Below, piece after piece: positions 42,759 through 51,762 of a DNA stretch of 64,000 nucleotides. The notes below the pieces were generated by a model that was not told the origin of the DNA, made no database searches, and saw nothing but the letters and a program-made list of their open reading frames with translations. Numbering within the stretch: the stretch's first letter is position 1; the number at the start of each line of letters is the position of its first letter. Position numbers and translations under genes: made by a program. Source of the stretch: Chitinophagaceae bacterium (lineage in GTDB: Bacteria; Bacteroidota; Bacteroidia; Chitinophagales; Chitinophagaceae); NCBI GenBank assembly GCA_025360525.1, contig JANYCA010000183.1, forward strand, positions 1-64,000, given 5' to 3'.

Positions 42759-44309
42759 CTACTTTTCAGCCACCATTTGTTTTTGCGCCCCTTTATTTGA
42801 AATCAGCAACAATCCAAAAAAAGTCAGCATTCCGTTAATCAGCAACAGCTCAATGCCAATCTGGTAGCCATTAAACCATGTTTTGGCATTCATACTTAGC
42901 AAGTAAGAAATGGCGGGCGCTATTAAACAAATGATGGTTATAAAATAGTTGTTGGGGAGCTGTCGTTTGGTAAAAATACCAAAGGCAAACAAGCCAAGCA
43001 ACGGGCCATAGGTATAACCTGCCAGGTCTAAAATTTTATCAATAATGCTATTGTCATTTACCACTTTAAATATCATTATGCAGGCTAAAAAAACAACTGT
43101 AAAACTTAAATGAACTGTAAGTCGCAAACGCTTTTTTTGCTTTTCATCCAAATCATCCCGCTGCTTTAAACCAAGTATATCAATACAAAAAGAAGAGGTA
43201 AGTGCGGTAAGTGCACCATCTGCGCTGGGGAACAACGCAGAGATGAGGGCAATGATAAAAATAATGCCAACACCAAAAGGTAAATAATTAAGTACAACCG
43301 ATGGAAAGGCTTTATCTCCAATAATATTTATGTTGTTTAATATCAATTGCTTTACAGGTTTTCCGTTTACGATTACGTCCTGGTAAGTGCCACCATTGGC
43401 GCCGGCAAACAGATACAACAAGCCGCCCAGCAATAAAAACAATACCAGTACAGATACAAGCACTATTGCCAACGTGATGACATTTTTTTGCGAATCTGCC
43501 AACCTTTTTACACTGATGTTTTTTTGCATCATCTCCTGGTCGAGCCCCGTCATCGCAATGGTGATGAATGCACCACCAATTATCTGCTTAAGAAAAAAGC
43601 CCTTGCTATTAATATCGGTATTAAAAATGGTGAGGTAACCTTTGTGGCTCATTTGTGTAAAAGCCTCTCCGGCAGAGAGGTTCAGGCTGTTTAATATATA
43701 TACCATACAAATTATCAGCCCTCCAATCATCAGCGTAGTTTGCAGGGTATCGGTATATACAATTGTTTTTACACCACCTTCAAAAGTATACAACAAAATC
43801 ATCAGCAGTATTACTGCAGCAGTTACAATAAAAGGCACGCCCATTTTATCGAGGATAAAAAACTGCAAAACATTTATCACCAAATACAAACGGGCAGTGG
43901 CGCCAACAGTGCGGCTGATGATAAAAAATAATGCCCCTGTTTTATAGGCAACCACACCAAAGCGCTGCAGCAAATAATTGTAAATAGAAGTGAGGTTAAG
44001 CCGGTAATACAGTGGTAACAAAACAAAAGCAATAACTGTATAACCGATTAAGTAACCAAATGCCACCTGCATGTAAGCGAAGCCTTTAAAATTGCCGCCT
44101 GCAAAATCTCCTACCCCGCCAGGCACACTAACAAACGTAACACCACTTAGCGAAGTACCAATCATGCCAAAAGCTACCAACATCCAGTTACTGCTTTTAT
44201 TACCAATAAAAAAAGTATCATTGGTCGAATTTCGGGAAGTGTAGTAGGCAACAAACAACAGCAAAACAAAATATACGATCACAAAAGAGAACAAAAGAAT
44301 GGGAGACAT
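42759..44309 (-). CDS. Sodium:solute symporter family transporter
   Basis: 516 residues with about 13-14 hydrophobic helices, SSS family. Recognisable segments: GVTFVSVPGGVGDFAGGNFK, FIISRTVGATARLYLVINVL, YTFEGGVKTIVYTDTLQTTL (the family signature region), GLDQEMMQKNISVKR and ALFPSADGALTALTSSFCID. Na+-coupled uptake across the inner membrane; substrates in this family include sugars, sialic acid and carboxylates and cannot be assigned here. Divergent from the LOG-family gene. Confidence 0.93.
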   Translation of the reverse strand: MSPILLFSFVIVYFVLLLFVAYYTSRNSTNDTFFIGNKSSNWMLVAFGMIGTSLSGVTFVSVPGGVGDFAGGNFKGFAYMQVAFGYLIGYTVIAFVLLPLYYRLNLTSIYNYLLQRFGVVAYKTGALFFIISRTVGATARLYLVINVLQFFILDKMGVPFIVTAAVILLMILLYTFEGGVKTIVYTDTLQTTLMIGGLIICMVYILNSLNLSAGEAFTQMSHKGYLTIFNTDINSKGFFLKQIIGGAFITIAMTGLDQEMMQKNISVKRLADSQKNVITLAIVLVSVLVLFLLLGGLLYLFAGANGGTYQDVIVNGKPVKQLILNNINIIGDKAFPSVVLNYLPFGVGIIFIIALISALFPSADGALTALTSSFCIDILGLKQRDDLDEKQKKRLRLTVHLSFTVVFLACIMIFKVVNDNSIIDKILDLAGYTYGPLLGLFAFGIFTKRQLPNNYFITIICLIAPAISYLLSMNAKTWFNGYQIGIELLLINGMLTFFGLLLISNKGAQKQMVAEK

Positions 44310-44387
44310 GCAAACTGGTTTACTTAAAAATAAAATTGAAAATAGAAAAAAACTTTGTGTCTTTGCGATAATTAATTGTAAAAGTAC

Positions 44388-44963
44388 ATGCAGGCTAAAT
44401 CGATTGTAGTGTTTTGTGGAAGTAAAAGTGGTAACAATCCTGTATTTGCGGCAGATGCAAAACGCCTGGGGAACCTTTTAGGTGCCCGCAAAATTCACCT
44501 GATTTATGGAGGTAGCAACCGGGGATTGATGGGCGCTGTAGCAGATGGGGTACTGGAAAATGGTGGCAGCGTAACAGGGATTATACCTGAACTACTGAAT
44601 AAGTTTGAACAACAACATGAAAGTATTAATGAATTAATAGTAGTAGAAAATATGCATGCCCGCAAACACCTGCTATATCAAAAAGCGGATGCTGCCATTA
44701 TTCTTCCCGGCGGTTTCGGTACGCTCGATGAGTTATTTGAAATACTTACCTGGAACCAGTTAAGCATTCACGACAAACCAATTTTTTTACTGAATTCCGG
44801 TGGATTTTACAATGCCCTTTTAGCACACCTGGACACAATGAAGCAGGAAAATTTTTTATACAGTTCAATTGAAACTGCCCTAACGGTTATCAGCAGTCCG
44901 GAAGAATTATTCGGCGATACTGCAATTACTGGTTTTGCCGCCCCTGAAACAAAGGAATATTAA
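44388..44963 (+). CDS. LOG family protein (TIGR00730), putative nucleoside-monophosphate phosphoribohydrolase
   Basis: 191-residue Rossmann-fold protein with the diagnostic PGGFGTLDE (about 106-114) preceded by MHARKHLLYQKADAAIILPG, and IHLIYGGSNRGLMGAVADG near the N-terminus. Homologues cleave cytokinin riboside 5'-monophosphates or purine nucleotides to base and ribose 5-phosphate. Its last 38 bp overlap the 3' end of the convergent gene. Confidence 0.93.
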   Translation: MQAKSIVVFCGSKSGNNPVFAADAKRLGNLLGARKIHLIYGGSNRGLMGAVADGVLENGGSVTGIIPELLNKFEQQHESINELIVVENMHARKHLLYQKADAAIILPGGFGTLDELFEILTWNQLSIHDKPIFLLNSGGFYNALLAHLDTMKQENFLYSSIETALTVISSPEELFGDTAITGFAAPETKEY

Positions 44964-45540
44964 AACCAGCTACCACTACCGGAAGTAAATTATTAAACCT
45001 GTCTGTATAAGGAGAGTTTTTGTTATTAATTACATCAATCGAAACGGAAAAATAATAGTAAGGGCTGTTCCTTGATGCTCTACCACTGGTATAACCTGCA
45101 CCTACCAGCAAACTGTTAGCATCTACTTTGTTTGTTAATCTGTTTCCACCACCGGCAGGCAGGTACTTTTGTTTAATAAAATTATGTTCAAATTGTAAGG
45201 AAAGAAATAAAAAATTAACAGGGAAAAGCCTGGCAAAAGCTCCAGGGCCTATAATCGTTTGCCTGTATTTATCATTTGTATAAACATCCCGTTCGCTTGA
45301 ATAGGTATATCCAAAAAGCACACCTGCATCCAGCCATTTTGCTACACTGTACCCTAATTGTGGAGATGCACCCAATACCGTTACTCCACTAAAAAAAGAT
45401 AGATTAATGTTACCCCCGGTAAAAAGATAGTCCTTTCTAAATCCCCCATCGGCTACTTCTTCATCCGTATCAGTTTCTTTTTGCGCCACTACAGTAAGAC
45501 TGCAAACTATTATCATGCTGATAAAAAAAAATGACTTCAT
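44926..45540 (-). CDS. Exported beta-barrel-like protein of unknown function
   Basis: 204 residues from the ATG at 45540, which begins the signal peptide MKSFFFISMIIVCSLTVVAQ; longer starts upstream bury it. The mature part, after an acidic stretch (ETDTDEEVADGG), has alternating aromatic strands typical of small outer-membrane barrels: NINLSFFSGVTVLGASPQLG, AGVLFGYTYSSERDVY, FLFLSLQFEHNFIKQKYL. Close to the OmpW/PorT-like 8-strand type in size. The gene overlaps the convergent LOG gene by 38 bp. Confidence 0.75.
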   Translation of the reverse strand: MKSFFFISMIIVCSLTVVAQKETDTDEEVADGGFRKDYLFTGGNINLSFFSGVTVLGASPQLGYSVAKWLDAGVLFGYTYSSERDVYTNDKYRQTIIGPGAFARLFPVNFLFLSLQFEHNFIKQKYLPAGGGNRLTNKVDANSLLVGAGYTSGRASRNSPYYYFSVSIDVINNKNSPYTDRFNNLLPVVVAGFNIPLFQGRQNQ

Positions 45541-45812
45541 TATTGTAGGTTTATGCATAAAAAAATTACTTAATTTAATGGATACAAATACAGTCATTTT
45601 ATATCGAGACTGTTGTACTGTTTACCATTTATATTTCTGTAAAAATCGTAAAAATAATAAGTATTGTAAAATTGTAAAAGTTGCAATTTAGTTAACAATG
45701 TTAATTTACAACCCGCTATTTTAAGAACGGAATTTTTAAAATTAGTAAGACCTTTTTTGTTTGGCTAATTTTTAATAATGGCTGCTGATCAATATAAAAT
45801 AACTACAACACC

Positions 45813-45820
45813 TACATTTG
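45813..45820 (+). promoter_or_regulatory. TACATTTG -7 element before the parvulin gene
   Basis: TACATTTG fits TAnnTTTG and lies 13 bp before the ATG at 45834. The upstream TTTG partner is not obvious at the right spacing. Confidence 0.5.
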
Positions 45821-45833
45821 CAAAAAATATTGA

Positions 45834-46463
45834 ATGAAAACAATTATAGTTGCGTTCCTATTCCAGGCATTTTTAATTACGGTTCATGGTCAATCGCTAA
45901 CACAGATTAAAAAAGAACTGGAAGCTACCCCAGACCCGCTGGGTTATGTAAAATATAAACTAAAGAAGAAATACAAAGTTGATACGGTTGCGATCATTAG
46001 CACCACCTCATTTATTGGCCTGCCAGACAGTCTTGCTTACAGGGGTAAAACAGGCAAAGTATATGGCCCCTTTAAAGGAAATAATGTATTGATAAAAATT
46101 CTTGCAAAAGTGCCTAATACGTTTTACCATGTAAGCCATATTGTACTGGACACCGCTATCTTTAAAAAGGAATTTGCTGATTCTTTAGCCACCAGCATCG
46201 TTAACCGCATACAAAGCGGTAACAGTACTTTTGAAACCATGGCCGGCACATATAGTGCAGATAGAGGTTCTTCGTCCAAGGGCGGCGACCTTGGCTGGTT
46301 TGTGAGAGGCGTAATGTTACCGCAACTGGATAAAGCAGTAGCCGCCCACAAAAAAGGCGACTTATTTAAAGTATGGACTCCTGCCGGATTGCACATTGTT
46401 ACAATTAAAGACAATCCCAAAAAAGATGATGGTTTTGCTTTGTTTCTGAGAGTGCTGCTTTAG
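45834..46463 (+). CDS. Exported parvulin-type peptidyl-prolyl isomerase
   Basis: 209 residues with signal peptide MKTIIVAFLFQAFLITVHGQ. The C-terminal 110 residues form a PpiC/rotamase domain: FYHVSHIVLDTA, IQSGNSTFETMAGTYSADRG, SSKGGDLGWFVRGVMLPQLD and GDLFKVWTPAGLHIVTIKD. It would catalyse prolyl isomerisation or chaperone exported proteins in the periplasm. The N-terminal half has no recognised domain. Stands alone. Confidence 0.9.
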   Translation: MKTIIVAFLFQAFLITVHGQSLTQIKKELEATPDPLGYVKYKLKKKYKVDTVAIISTTSFIGLPDSLAYRGKTGKVYGPFKGNNVLIKILAKVPNTFYHVSHIVLDTAIFKKEFADSLATSIVNRIQSGNSTFETMAGTYSADRGSSSKGGDLGWFVRGVMLPQLDKAVAAHKKGDLFKVWTPAGLHIVTIKDNPKKDDGFALFLRVLL

Positions 46464-46483
46464 GAAGCTTAGCAGACGAGTGT

Positions 46484-46996
46484 TTACAAGTCTTTCTGCT
46501 GGCGCTGGTTTTGCAGCATTTCGCCAAATTCAATTTTCCGGGCCAGGGAAGTTACCGCCATTGCAATGCGTTTAGCCTTGGTTTCCTCCGTTTTAGCGCT
46601 CTCTATCCATTTGCTGTAGTAATGTTGAAAAGATATGGGTTTGCTTTGGAAAAAATCGAGTGCAGTGGGCTCGTCTGCCAGGCATTCCATCAATTCTTTG
46701 TTTAGCTCGTACACACTATTGTCTATCTGCATGGTAACTTCAAGTTGGGCCCCTTTTCGCTTACCAATAAATTTTCTCATGGCAGCATTCAAAGACAATA
46801 TAAAATTACCCTGGCCCATTGGTAATAACGCAACCTGTTGAATTGGGTGCCGATCAAGTTGGCCTTTTACCCTAAATGATTTTTTACAATCAGGCGCTAA
46901 TTGTTCAGCAAGTATCGCCGGAATTTCAATATAGGTCCAGCCTGTTTTTTCCCCTTGTTTATCAAACTTTAATATGGCGGTAATAAATTTAATCAT
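46484..46996 (-). CDS. DUF1905 / YdeI-OmpD-associated family protein
   Basis: 170 residues in two parts: a DUF1905 beta-barrel domain (about 1-90: EKTGWTYIEIPAILAEQLAP, FRVKGQLDRHPIQQVALLPM, FILSLNAAMRKFIGKRKGAQ) and a C-terminal YdeI-like helical region (ADEPTALDFFQSKPISFQHY, WIESAKTEETKAKRIAMAV). Members are small cytosolic proteins of uncertain function; bacteriocin-resistance labels in databases rest on thin evidence. Convergent with the parvulin gene. Confidence 0.85.
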   Translation of the reverse strand: MIKFITAILKFDKQGEKTGWTYIEIPAILAEQLAPDCKKSFRVKGQLDRHPIQQVALLPMGQGNFILSLNAAMRKFIGKRKGAQLEVTMQIDNSVYELNKELMECLADEPTALDFFQSKPISFQHYYSKWIESAKTEETKAKRIAMAVTSLARKIEFGEMLQNQRQQKDL

Positions 46997-47110
46997 CGGA
47001 TATTGAAAGTAAAAAATATTGTCTGAATGGGTGGCCTATTTTTATAATTCAGGTATTTTTGATGTCAATTTTCTGATATCATTAACCGCTAAATGGTTAT
47101 TTTAGCTTTT

Positions 47111-48076
47111 ATGAAAAAACATTTTTTCTGCGTTATTGCTGGGCTTTATTTATTAAATGCCGGCAGTGCATCGGCCCAAAATATTGTGAATCCATTTGAC
47201 CAGGTAGATGAATATGTAAAATCATTGGGGAAATTAGATACACTCAACATGGGTACCATCAGCTATATCGTTACAAAAAAGTTTCCCGGTAATATAGAAA
47301 AAGTAAGAGCCATTTTCGACTGGATAGCCTACAATATTAGCTTTGATTGTAAGGCTGCCAGGAATAATGGCAATGAAAAAACCAATAGTGAAGATGTTTT
47401 AAAAACCAGGAAAACAACAGCTACTGGATACGCCTCCTTATTTCAGGATATGTGCAGTGTTATAAAAATACGTTGCCTTACGGTGGACGGTTATGCAAAA
47501 TACAGCCCCGAAGAAATTAAGGATCCTCCTGAACAGTTTAATCATACCTGGGTAGTGGTGCAATTAGGGCAAAGCGAAGATAACTGGCATTATATAGACC
47601 CAACCTGGGGCAGTGGCTATACCGATGAAAAATTAACTGTATTTACACCATCGTACAACGATGCTTATTTCTTTGCTCACAGAACGATCTTTAATTTTCA
47701 ACATTACCCCGATAATAAAGCCTGGCAATTAGGAAACGGACCAAAATCAGTAAAAGACTTTTTTTTATTACCGTTAATTCACCACAAGGCTTACGAATTT
47801 GGTGTTACGCAATTTAACCCTTCAAACGGCCACATAAAATCAACAACTCAAAAACCTGTGAACTTTAGCTTTGCCACAAATGGCAAAGTACCCATTGATA
47901 TAGTGGCTTTGCAAATAGGCAATGATAAAAAGAAAAAAATAAAAACGGTAGATTACACAATTAATAAGGGAATTGTGAGTTTTAACTACAAATTTGAGGT
48001 AGACGATAGCTACCCTGTAACCTTATTGGTTAATAATAAGCCAGTATTGGGCTTTTGGGCAGAGATAATTGAATAG
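47111..48076 (+). CDS. Exported transglutaminase-like protein lacking the catalytic cysteine
   Basis: 321 residues from the ATG at 47111, signal peptide MKKHFFCVIAGLYLLNAGSA ending SASAQ. The transglutaminase-like core (about 55-165) has KVRAIFDWIAYNISFDCKAA, then KTRKTTATGYASLFQDMC, where relatives have Cys before xGYAxLF and this protein has Ala. The His (FNHTWVVVQL) and Asp (WHYIDPTWGSG) of the triad are kept. The C-terminal part (about 215-321) is beta-rich, possibly Ig-like. Without the nucleophile it is probably a binding or structural pseudoenzyme rather than a protease or crosslinker. Confidence 0.85.
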   Translation: MKKHFFCVIAGLYLLNAGSASAQNIVNPFDQVDEYVKSLGKLDTLNMGTISYIVTKKFPGNIEKVRAIFDWIAYNISFDCKAARNNGNEKTNSEDVLKTRKTTATGYASLFQDMCSVIKIRCLTVDGYAKYSPEEIKDPPEQFNHTWVVVQLGQSEDNWHYIDPTWGSGYTDEKLTVFTPSYNDAYFFAHRTIFNFQHYPDNKAWQLGNGPKSVKDFFLLPLIHHKAYEFGVTQFNPSNGHIKSTTQKPVNFSFATNGKVPIDIVALQIGNDKKKKIKTVDYTINKGIVSFNYKFEVDDSYPVTLLVNNKPVLGFWAEIIE

Positions 48077-48177
48077 GATGTAATAACATACTAACTAAAT
48101 AAACTCGTTTGTTTTTTGATAAACCCATTATTAAATTGTAGTTTAGATTAACTCTTAAATACCAAAATTCAATAAAC

Positions 48178-48642
48178 ATGAACTTGATAAAAAACATTCA
48201 AGATTGGACCAATTCCCACAACCCGAGATGGCTAGCTCTTTTTAGAGTAGCTTTAGGTGCTGCACTGTTACTAAAAGGCGTGTCGCTCCTCAATAATTTA
48301 CCAGATTTTGGCAGATTGGTTGATGAGAATACCTTAACGGCATACAAAGATTTAATAATTGATTCGGTACCCTGGATACATGTTGCGGGCGGTTTTCTGA
48401 TTATCATTGGTATGTTTACCCGTTTTGCTTCATTGATACAAATACCCATAATAATAGCAACCATATTGTTTATCAGTTCCAAACAAGGTTATTTTTCAAT
48501 TCAAACAGATCTTACCATATCACTGATAATTATTTTATTATTATTGGTGTTTGTGTTGGAAGGTAGCGGGCCATTGTCACTTGCTGGCTATTTTAAAGAC
48601 GAGGAAGAGGAAGAAAAAAATGCTGGTACGGCCGCAGAATAA
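48178..48642 (+). CDS. DoxX family membrane protein
   Basis: 154 residues with four hydrophobic helices (about 17-37, 60-83, 85-103, 108-128). The pattern WLALFRVALGAALLLKGVSL and GGFLIIIGMFTRFASLIQIP fits DoxX/SURF4-related proteins. Ends in an acidic, probably cytoplasmic tail (FKDEEEEEKNAGTAAE). Role unknown; DoxX proteins are associated with redox and oxidative-stress functions in some bacteria. Followed by a bidirectional terminator shared with the convergent TonB receptor gene. Confidence 0.85.
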   Translation: MNLIKNIQDWTNSHNPRWLALFRVALGAALLLKGVSLLNNLPDFGRLVDENTLTAYKDLIIDSVPWIHVAGGFLIIIGMFTRFASLIQIPIIIATILFISSKQGYFSIQTDLTISLIIILLLLVFVLEGSGPLSLAGYFKDEEEEEKNAGTAAE

Positions 48643-48666
48643 TATAATTTACTATAAGATGAGAAA

Positions 48667-48700
48667 ATAAAAAGAAGCCTGATGGCTTCTTTTTATTTTA
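48667..48700. terminator. Bidirectional terminator between DoxX and TonB receptor genes
   Basis: Stem AAAAGAAGCC (48670-48679), loop TGAT, stem GGCTTCTTTT (48684-48693), with A and T runs on both sides so that it works on either strand. The minus-strand stop codon of the receptor gene (48693-48695) lies at its edge. Confidence 0.9.
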
Positions 48701-50966
48701 CCTGAAAACGAATGCCAACATAAAATCTGGCTCCCTGCATGGGCGCATAATTATACGAAGGATCAAATGTATATCCCATTGCATTACTATCTGCCCTTGG
48801 GTTTCCCTCAAGATCAAAATATTTTCCTCCCGGCTTATTAAAAGGATCATCAGGATGTAGCAATGGATTTTTAGGTAAAAAATTAAGCAGGTTTTTAATA
48901 CCTCCGTATAGCTCAAATTCCGGGCTAATTAGTTTAGACAATTGCAGATTTATAATTCCATAAAAAGGAGAAGTTGCTGATCTAAAATCATTCGGCAAAA
49001 CCGGTAAATACATCGGACCATTTAACCTTCCGGTTAAGTCAACAGCTAGTTTTATTTTTGGAACAGTATAGCTTACAGCAAATGTAGCAGACACTTTTGG
49101 AGCAAACAATTGGGGTGTTTTAATTTTTTTACCCTGGCTATCTTTATCTATTTGATAAACATCCATTAATGTAAAGCCTGCATTAATTTTTAATCCATTA
49201 ATAAAATTAAAATCGGTGTTTAGGGTAATTCCTTTGGAAACAGCATATCCACTTAAATTATTATAAATAATTTTTGCTGGGTCTGTGATAAAATCTCCAA
49301 TAATTTTATTGGTAAAATAGGTGTAAAAAGTACTGGCATCAATTGCTATAAAACCTTTGCTATGCCGGATAAACGTTGAATAATTAAAATTACCATTCCA
49401 GGATTGCTCTGGATTTAATTCAGCTTCTATTACCACTTTTCTTGCGCCCGTTAATGCCGCATGATCTTCTGTAAATAAATTTACCACCCGGTATCCATTT
49501 CCAAAACTTAGCCTGATGGCATTGTTATTGTCGGGTGCATATTTACAACTTAGCCTGGGTGTAAATATATTGCCGTGTACATTATTATAATCATATCGCA
49601 TGCCGGTTAACAAGGTAAATTGGTTGTTTACTTTATATTCGTCCTGGATAAATAAACCTGGCAGAAAAATTCCGGAAGGTTTATTGTAACCCTCTGCTGT
49701 AGCAGTTCCCAAGGTATTATCGTCGTAAAAAGTATAGCGAAATGGAACACCAGCTAAAATATCGTGTTTACCGATTTTTTTACTCCAACGAATTTGGCTA
49801 AACACTACCTGCTGGTTGGCATAATACTTTATTTTTCCATAATAACTATCTTGTAAATGATAGTTATAGGAAATATCAATATTCCAATTTTTACTTAACC
49901 CAACTGTTCCCAAAAATTCTACCCGGTTGGTACCGATGGTTTCTCCGTAAACACTATCAGATCCCTTAAATTTTGGCTCCCATTGCAGCTCACCGCCCCA
50001 CCTGTTTTCTGTAATATACCTTATACCCAACGATGCAGTGCGGCCATTAATCATCTTAATATTCCATTTATTAAAAACAGAAAACCTTTGTTGCAGTGTT
50101 ATGTCGGTAAAATTATCTGCATTAACATCCTTGCGCTGCTGAAAATTAAAATAGTTTACACCCAGCAAAACAGCCACATTTTTAAACTGTTTTGAGGCGG
50201 TTATATCTGTATTAAACTCCCCCTGTTGTGTAGCAGAAAAATCAATTTTAAGCTTTTCCGCAGTATTGGCATCTTTTGTAATAATGTTGATTAATCCGCC
50301 AACTGCCTCACTACCGTACAAGGTTGATGCCGGTCCTTTTACGATTTCAATTCGCTTTACCATGCTGGTAGGGATTCCAGCAAGACCGTATACTGTTGAA
50401 AGGCTGCTAACTATCGGCATTCCATCAATCAGTATCATGGTGTAAGGGCCTTCCATACCATTTATGTGAATATCACCGGTATTGCAAACATTGCAGTTCA
50501 ATTGCGGCTGCACACCATTAACCATTTGCAAACTTTCAAAAATATTAGGGGCAGGATTCTTTTTAAAAAAAGCCGGTGAATAAACCTCAACCATAATGGG
50601 AGATGATAATTTACTTACAGGTTTCAGCGTTCCGGATATCACTACTTCTTCAATTAAAGTGGAATCTGCTTCCAAGGTAAAATCGGCAACAGTATTTGGC
50701 TGCCGATGAATTATAACTACCTGCTGCTTTTGAAAGCCTGCCGCTGTTACTCTGATTGTGTACGTGCCAAATGGCACAGCCCGCATTATAAATTTACCGG
50801 ATGAATCTGCAACAATTGATCGATGAAGATTAATAAAATGAATGGTTGCACCTGGTAAAGGCAGTTTATTATATGAAATTATACCTGATACATGGCCAGC
50901 CTGCCCAAATAAACCTAATGTGCCGCAAAAAGTAAAAAGTATAAAAAAAAGAGACCTCCGTTTCAT
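48693..50966 (-). CDS. TonB-dependent receptor opposite a DtxR-like regulator
   Basis: 757-residue outer-membrane receptor. Signal peptide to about residue 21 (LGLFGQ), then a carboxypeptidase-regulatory-like domain (about 24-105: AGHVSGIISYNKLPLPGATI), a plug with a notable N-C-N-V-C-N-T-G-D-I-H-I-N-G stretch, PYTMILIDGMPIVSSLSTVY and RIEIVKGPASTLYGSEAVGG, and a barrel ending YAPMQGARFYVGIRFQVK. The CxxC before the HINGxEGPYT plug segment marks a Bacteroidota subfamily. Divergent from a metal-dependent repressor gene with a palindrome between them, so a metal-chelate substrate (iron or manganese) is a reasonable inference. Confidence 0.9.
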   Translation of the reverse strand: MKRRSLFFILFTFCGTLGLFGQAGHVSGIISYNKLPLPGATIHFINLHRSIVADSSGKFIMRAVPFGTYTIRVTAAGFQKQQVVIIHRQPNTVADFTLEADSTLIEEVVISGTLKPVSKLSSPIMVEVYSPAFFKKNPAPNIFESLQMVNGVQPQLNCNVCNTGDIHINGMEGPYTMILIDGMPIVSSLSTVYGLAGIPTSMVKRIEIVKGPASTLYGSEAVGGLINIITKDANTAEKLKIDFSATQQGEFNTDITASKQFKNVAVLLGVNYFNFQQRKDVNADNFTDITLQQRFSVFNKWNIKMINGRTASLGIRYITENRWGGELQWEPKFKGSDSVYGETIGTNRVEFLGTVGLSKNWNIDISYNYHLQDSYYGKIKYYANQQVVFSQIRWSKKIGKHDILAGVPFRYTFYDDNTLGTATAEGYNKPSGIFLPGLFIQDEYKVNNQFTLLTGMRYDYNNVHGNIFTPRLSCKYAPDNNNAIRLSFGNGYRVVNLFTEDHAALTGARKVVIEAELNPEQSWNGNFNYSTFIRHSKGFIAIDASTFYTYFTNKIIGDFITDPAKIIYNNLSGYAVSKGITLNTDFNFINGLKINAGFTLMDVYQIDKDSQGKKIKTPQLFAPKVSATFAVSYTVPKIKLAVDLTGRLNGPMYLPVLPNDFRSATSPFYGIINLQLSKLISPEFELYGGIKNLLNFLPKNPLLHPDDPFNKPGGKYFDLEGNPRADSNAMGYTFDPSYNYAPMQGARFYVGIRFQVK

Positions 50967-51017
50967 CGCTAAATTATTTGAATACCTGAAAAGTTATTTT
51001 TGTTGAGCAAAAATAGA

Positions 51018-51037
51018 TAATTAGGCTTACCTAATTA
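51018..51037. promoter_or_regulatory. DtxR/MntR-box-like palindromic operator
   Basis: Perfect 8-bp arms TAATTAGG and CCTAATTA around CTTA. The core TTAGG-N4-CCTAA matches the symmetric arms of the classic DtxR/IdeR box (TTAGGTTAG..CTAACCTAA type). It lies 45 bp before the regulator ATG and 52 bp before the receptor ATG, suited to control both divergent genes. Confidence 0.75.
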
Positions 51038-51044
51038 AATTTTT

Positions 51045-51059
51045 TATAAATAATTTATA
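51045..51059. promoter_or_regulatory. TATAAAT-A-ATTTATA palindrome in the divergent promoter region
   Basis: Perfect 7-bp arms around one base, 8 bp from the DtxR-like box and 23 bp before the regulator start. AT-only, so it may be a promoter element or chance rather than a second operator. Confidence 0.35.
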
Positions 51060-51081
51060 CCACATTTGCTAAAAAGCAACC

Positions 51082-51741
51082 ATGACCTCATTAGCGGAAG
51101 AGAATTATTTGAAAGCGATTTATAAACTGCACGAAAAAACCGGCACCATCGTTAGCACCTCCGCTTTGGCAGATTCGTTGAGTGTGAGTGCAGCTTCCAT
51201 AACCGATTTTGTAAAGAAGATTGCTTTAAAAAAATTAATTACCTACGAAAAGTCTAAAGGCGTAAAGCTTACGGAGAAGGGGAGACAAATTGCGATAAAT
51301 ATTATCAGAAAGCACCGGTTATGGGAAGTATGGCTGGTGACGAAACTTGACTTTAAATGGGATGAAGTACACGAAATAGCAGAACAATTAGAACACGTAG
51401 TGAGTGATGAACTGATTGAACAATTGGATAGACATTTAGGCTACCCAAAAGCAGATCCGCATGGTGATTTAATACCAGATGCTAAAGGGCAATTCGCAAA
51501 GTCAAACAGCAAGCCTTTAATTAATTGCACTGTAGGTTACAAAGGAAAGCTGATTGGTGTAGCAGAGCATTCTAACAGCTTTTTGCAATACCTTACCAAA
51601 AGCAACTTAAAATTGGGGGATGAAATAGCCGTAGTTGCAATAGAAGACTACGATTGTAGTTTTGAGGTAACAATAAATAACAAAGAAAAAAAGCTGCTTA
51701 GCAAAGAAGTTGTAAAAAACCTGTTGGTTGCTGAAATTTAA
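51082..51741 (+). CDS. Metal-dependent transcriptional regulator, DtxR/MntR family
   Basis: 219 residues: an N-terminal winged helix (about 1-65: MTSLAEENYLKAIYKLHEKT, STSALADSLSVSAASITDFV), the dimerisation and metal-binding domain (about 66-140: RKHRLWEVWLVTKLDFKWDE, VHEIAEQLEHVVSDELIEQL, GYPKADPHGDLIP), and a C-terminal FeoA/SH3-like domain (about 150-219). His and Glu ligands of the family are present. Represses metal uptake when Fe2+ or Mn2+ is bound. Metal preference is not decided by sequence alone. Divergent from a TonB receptor with an operator-like palindrome between. Confidence 0.93.
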   Translation: MTSLAEENYLKAIYKLHEKTGTIVSTSALADSLSVSAASITDFVKKIALKKLITYEKSKGVKLTEKGRQIAINIIRKHRLWEVWLVTKLDFKWDEVHEIAEQLEHVVSDELIEQLDRHLGYPKADPHGDLIPDAKGQFAKSNSKPLINCTVGYKGKLIGVAEHSNSFLQYLTKSNLKLGDEIAVVAIEDYDCSFEVTINNKEKKLLSKEVVKNLLVAEI

Positions 51742-51762
51742 TAAGCATAAATTTAACTTGAC

